NCBI GenBank assembly: GCA_025450095.1
Contig: JANWID010000133.1
Location: forward strand, 1 to 6,647
Source of the DNA: Bacteroidia bacterium
Lineage (GTDB): Bacteria > Bacteroidota > Bacteroidia > AKYH767-A > OLB10
Direction: 5' to 3'
DNA length: 6,647 nt
Below the pieces are notes generated by a model. The model did no database searches. It saw nothing but the letters and a program-made list of their open reading frames with translations, and was not told the origin of the DNA. The position numbers and the translations under genes are program-made. The stretch's first letter is position 1. Each line of letters opens with the position of its first letter. Shown piece after piece: positions 5,431 to 6,647 of this stretch.

Positions 5431-6647
5431 TTATCCGTTGACCTTCACCTTAAGTCGTGTACCCGGCTTTAGGGAATTTGAATTGGTGAGGGAATTGATC
5501 TTCATGATCTGTTCCACAGTCGCACCTTCATAACGTTGTGCAATATTCCACAAAGTATCACCTTTCTGCACCAGGTGATAGATGATCTCCGATTTAACGG
5601 ATGATGTTTTAGATTCTTTAGATGTTGCCGGTGCATCCTGTTTGTCAGCAATTGCAGTTTCCTGGTTTACCAGGGATGTATCGATAACTTTATTTCCAGT
5701 ATCCTTAGTTACTTTAAGAGTGGTTGAAGTATCAGTCTTTTGAACCGGAACTTTTACTTTCACAATAGCATAGTAACTGTGCCGCTGCCCTTTCATACGT
5801 GCGTTACTCCGAAGTTTGTTCCAGGATTTCAGCTCCGAAACTGTACAATCGAATTTCTTAGCAATGGTTGAAAGATTATCACCGGATCGTACCGTGTAAA
5901 TTTTCTTTACTTTTTTATTCTGTAAAGTATAAGCACCCTTATCTACCTCACCTGTGCTGACCAGCTGCATCGTCACATCATCTGAAGAAACAGGTTGCGG
6001 GGCAACGACCGGATCAAATAATGTAGGTTCCGCTGCCAGATATGCTGCAAGCCTTGACGCTGGTAAACGGAGCACATTAGGTTCTTCGGTGTCGGGAATA
6101 GTTCCTTTTTTGTATAACGGATTCAGGTAAGCAATCACTTCATATGGTAGATCTACTGCTTCTGCAATTTTCTTTAGCGAAATACCACGGTCTATTGCAA
6201 CCGTATCGACTTCGAAATAACTATATGCAGGCATCACTGGGAATATCTGGTGTTCACTGGTGTGATTCATCAGGTATGTTACCGCGATAAAAGCTGGTAC
6301 ATAACCCCGTGTTTCTGCCGGAAGGTATTTTGCAATTTCCCAGAAATTGGTTTTACCACCCGCCCGTTTAATGGCCTTGTTCACGTTTCCGGGACCACAG
6401 TTGTAGGACGCGATCACTAAAAGCCAGTCGCCATAAATGGCGTACATATCTTTAAAATATTTGCAAGCAGCATAAGTACTTTTTACCGGATCACGACGCT
6501 CATCATAATAGGAGCTGATCTTCAAATTATAAAGCTTGCCGGTATTATACATAAACTGCCAGAGACCTGTGGCACCAACACGTGATACGGCAACCGGGTT
6601 CAAAGCCGATTCTACAACCGATAAGTATTTGAATTCAAGAGGCAATC
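5431..6647 (-). CDS. MltD-like membrane-bound lytic murein transglycosylase with LysM domains (5' end outside window)
   Basis: This periplasmic enzyme would cleave peptidoglycan glycan strands, leaving 1,6-anhydro-MurNAc ends. Residues are counted from the codon at 6645-6643, which is TTG and clearly internal (family members read xG-[IL]-P-LEFKYL). The start and any signal peptide lie beyond the window. The SLT/GH23 catalytic core spans about 1-128, with catalytic Glu12 in SVVESALNP, GATGLWQFM (24-32), DERRDP (48-53), IASYNCGPGNV (78-88) and RGYVPAFIAVTYL (113-125). A weak LysM-like segment lies at about 143-195 (ISLKKIAEAVDLPYEVIAYLNP). Clear LysM domains follow at 249-298 (YTVRSGDNLSTIAKKF) and 356-402 (HLVQKGDTLWNIAQRY), and these bind glycan. 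The two are joined by a Thr/Ser/Lys/Asp-rich linker (about 301-354). Architecture matches MltD, though the gene name is inferred from domain order only. It ends in TAA at 5433-5431. Confidence 0.92.
   Translation of the reverse strand, partial: LPLEFKYLSVVESALNPVAVSRVGATGLWQFMYNTGKLYNLKISSYYDERRDPVKSTYAACKYFKDMYAIYGDWLLVIASYNCGPGNVNKAIKRAGGKTNFWEIAKYLPAETRGYVPAFIAVTYLMNHTSEHQIFPVMPAYSYFEVDTVAIDRGISLKKIAEAVDLPYEVIAYLNPLYKKGTIPDTEEPNVLRLPASRLAAYLAAEPTLFDPVVAPQPVSSDDVTMQLVSTGEVDKGAYTLQNKKVKKIYTVRSGDNLSTIAKKFDCTVSELKSWNKLRSNARMKGQRHSYYAIVKVKVPVQKTDTSTTLKVTKDTGNKVIDTSLVNQETAIADKQDAPATSKESKTSSVKSEIIYHLVQKGDTLWNIAQRYEGATVEQIMKINSLTNSNSLKPGTRLKVKVNG

Noticed and set aside
6643..6645. TTG at 6645-6643 as the start of the transglycosylase
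   Set aside because: It encodes the Leu of the conserved LPLEFKYL segment just before the catalytic Glu; the gene must extend beyond the window.
1..6647. CRISPR array, tRNA/rRNA, insertion sequence, phage or toxin-antitoxin module
   Set aside because: I saw no regularly spaced repeats, RNA gene sequence, transposase or integrase motif, or paired small ORFs characteristic of these; all gaps between genes are under 150 bases.
1..6647. The whole window as one novel functional system
   Set aside because: The genes belong to unrelated, mostly housekeeping families, with probable terminators and convergent orientation separating them; no shared function is supported.

Overview
The window reads as chromosomal DNA of a Bacteroidota bacterium, roughly of the Chitinophagales/Sphingobacteriales/Flavobacteriales kind. 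Three things support this. A large secreted protein ends in a type IX secretion (T9SS) C-terminal sorting domain. None of the start codons I inspected has a clear Shine-Dalgarno sequence, and several are preceded by A-rich stretches. A TAnnTTTG-type -7 element, typical of Bacteroidota promoters, lies just upstream of one gene. Most genes have moderate GC, around 40-45% by partial hand counts, except one small ORF at 28%.

Layout, left to right. Positions 1-510 hold the 3' half of metF (5,10-methylenetetrahydrofolate reductase), cut by the left window edge, followed by a probable intrinsic terminator. Positions 641-1690 hold two closely spaced genes, a four-helix DUF1761 membrane protein and a DUF1905-YdeI/OmpD-associated-type cytosolic protein. 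After them comes a long perfect hairpin at 1710-1746 that lacks a U-tract. Positions 1840-4170 encode a 776-residue secreted protein with signal peptide, CotH-kinase-like domain, beta-sandwich linker, lamin-tail domain (LTD) and T9SS sorting domain. Positions 4207-4599 encode an unrecognised, very AT-rich protein with three predicted membrane segments. Positions 4636-5373 encode a SAM-dependent methyltransferase that probably starts at TTG. On the opposite strand, 5431-6647 is the C-terminal part of an MltD-like lytic transglycosylase with LysM domains. It is cut by the right window edge and converges on the methyltransferase across a symmetric hairpin.

The genes do not form one recognisable pathway. 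MetF serves one-carbon/methionine metabolism, the transglycosylase serves peptidoglycan turnover, and the CotH-LTD protein is exported to the surface or medium. I see no CRISPR array, tRNA, rRNA, insertion sequence, phage gene or defence cassette. I did not find a convincing new multi-gene system. The two items most worth follow-up are the CotH-LTD-T9SS protein, whose predicted active-site region departs from the usual CotH pattern, and the AT-rich orphan membrane protein directly behind it.
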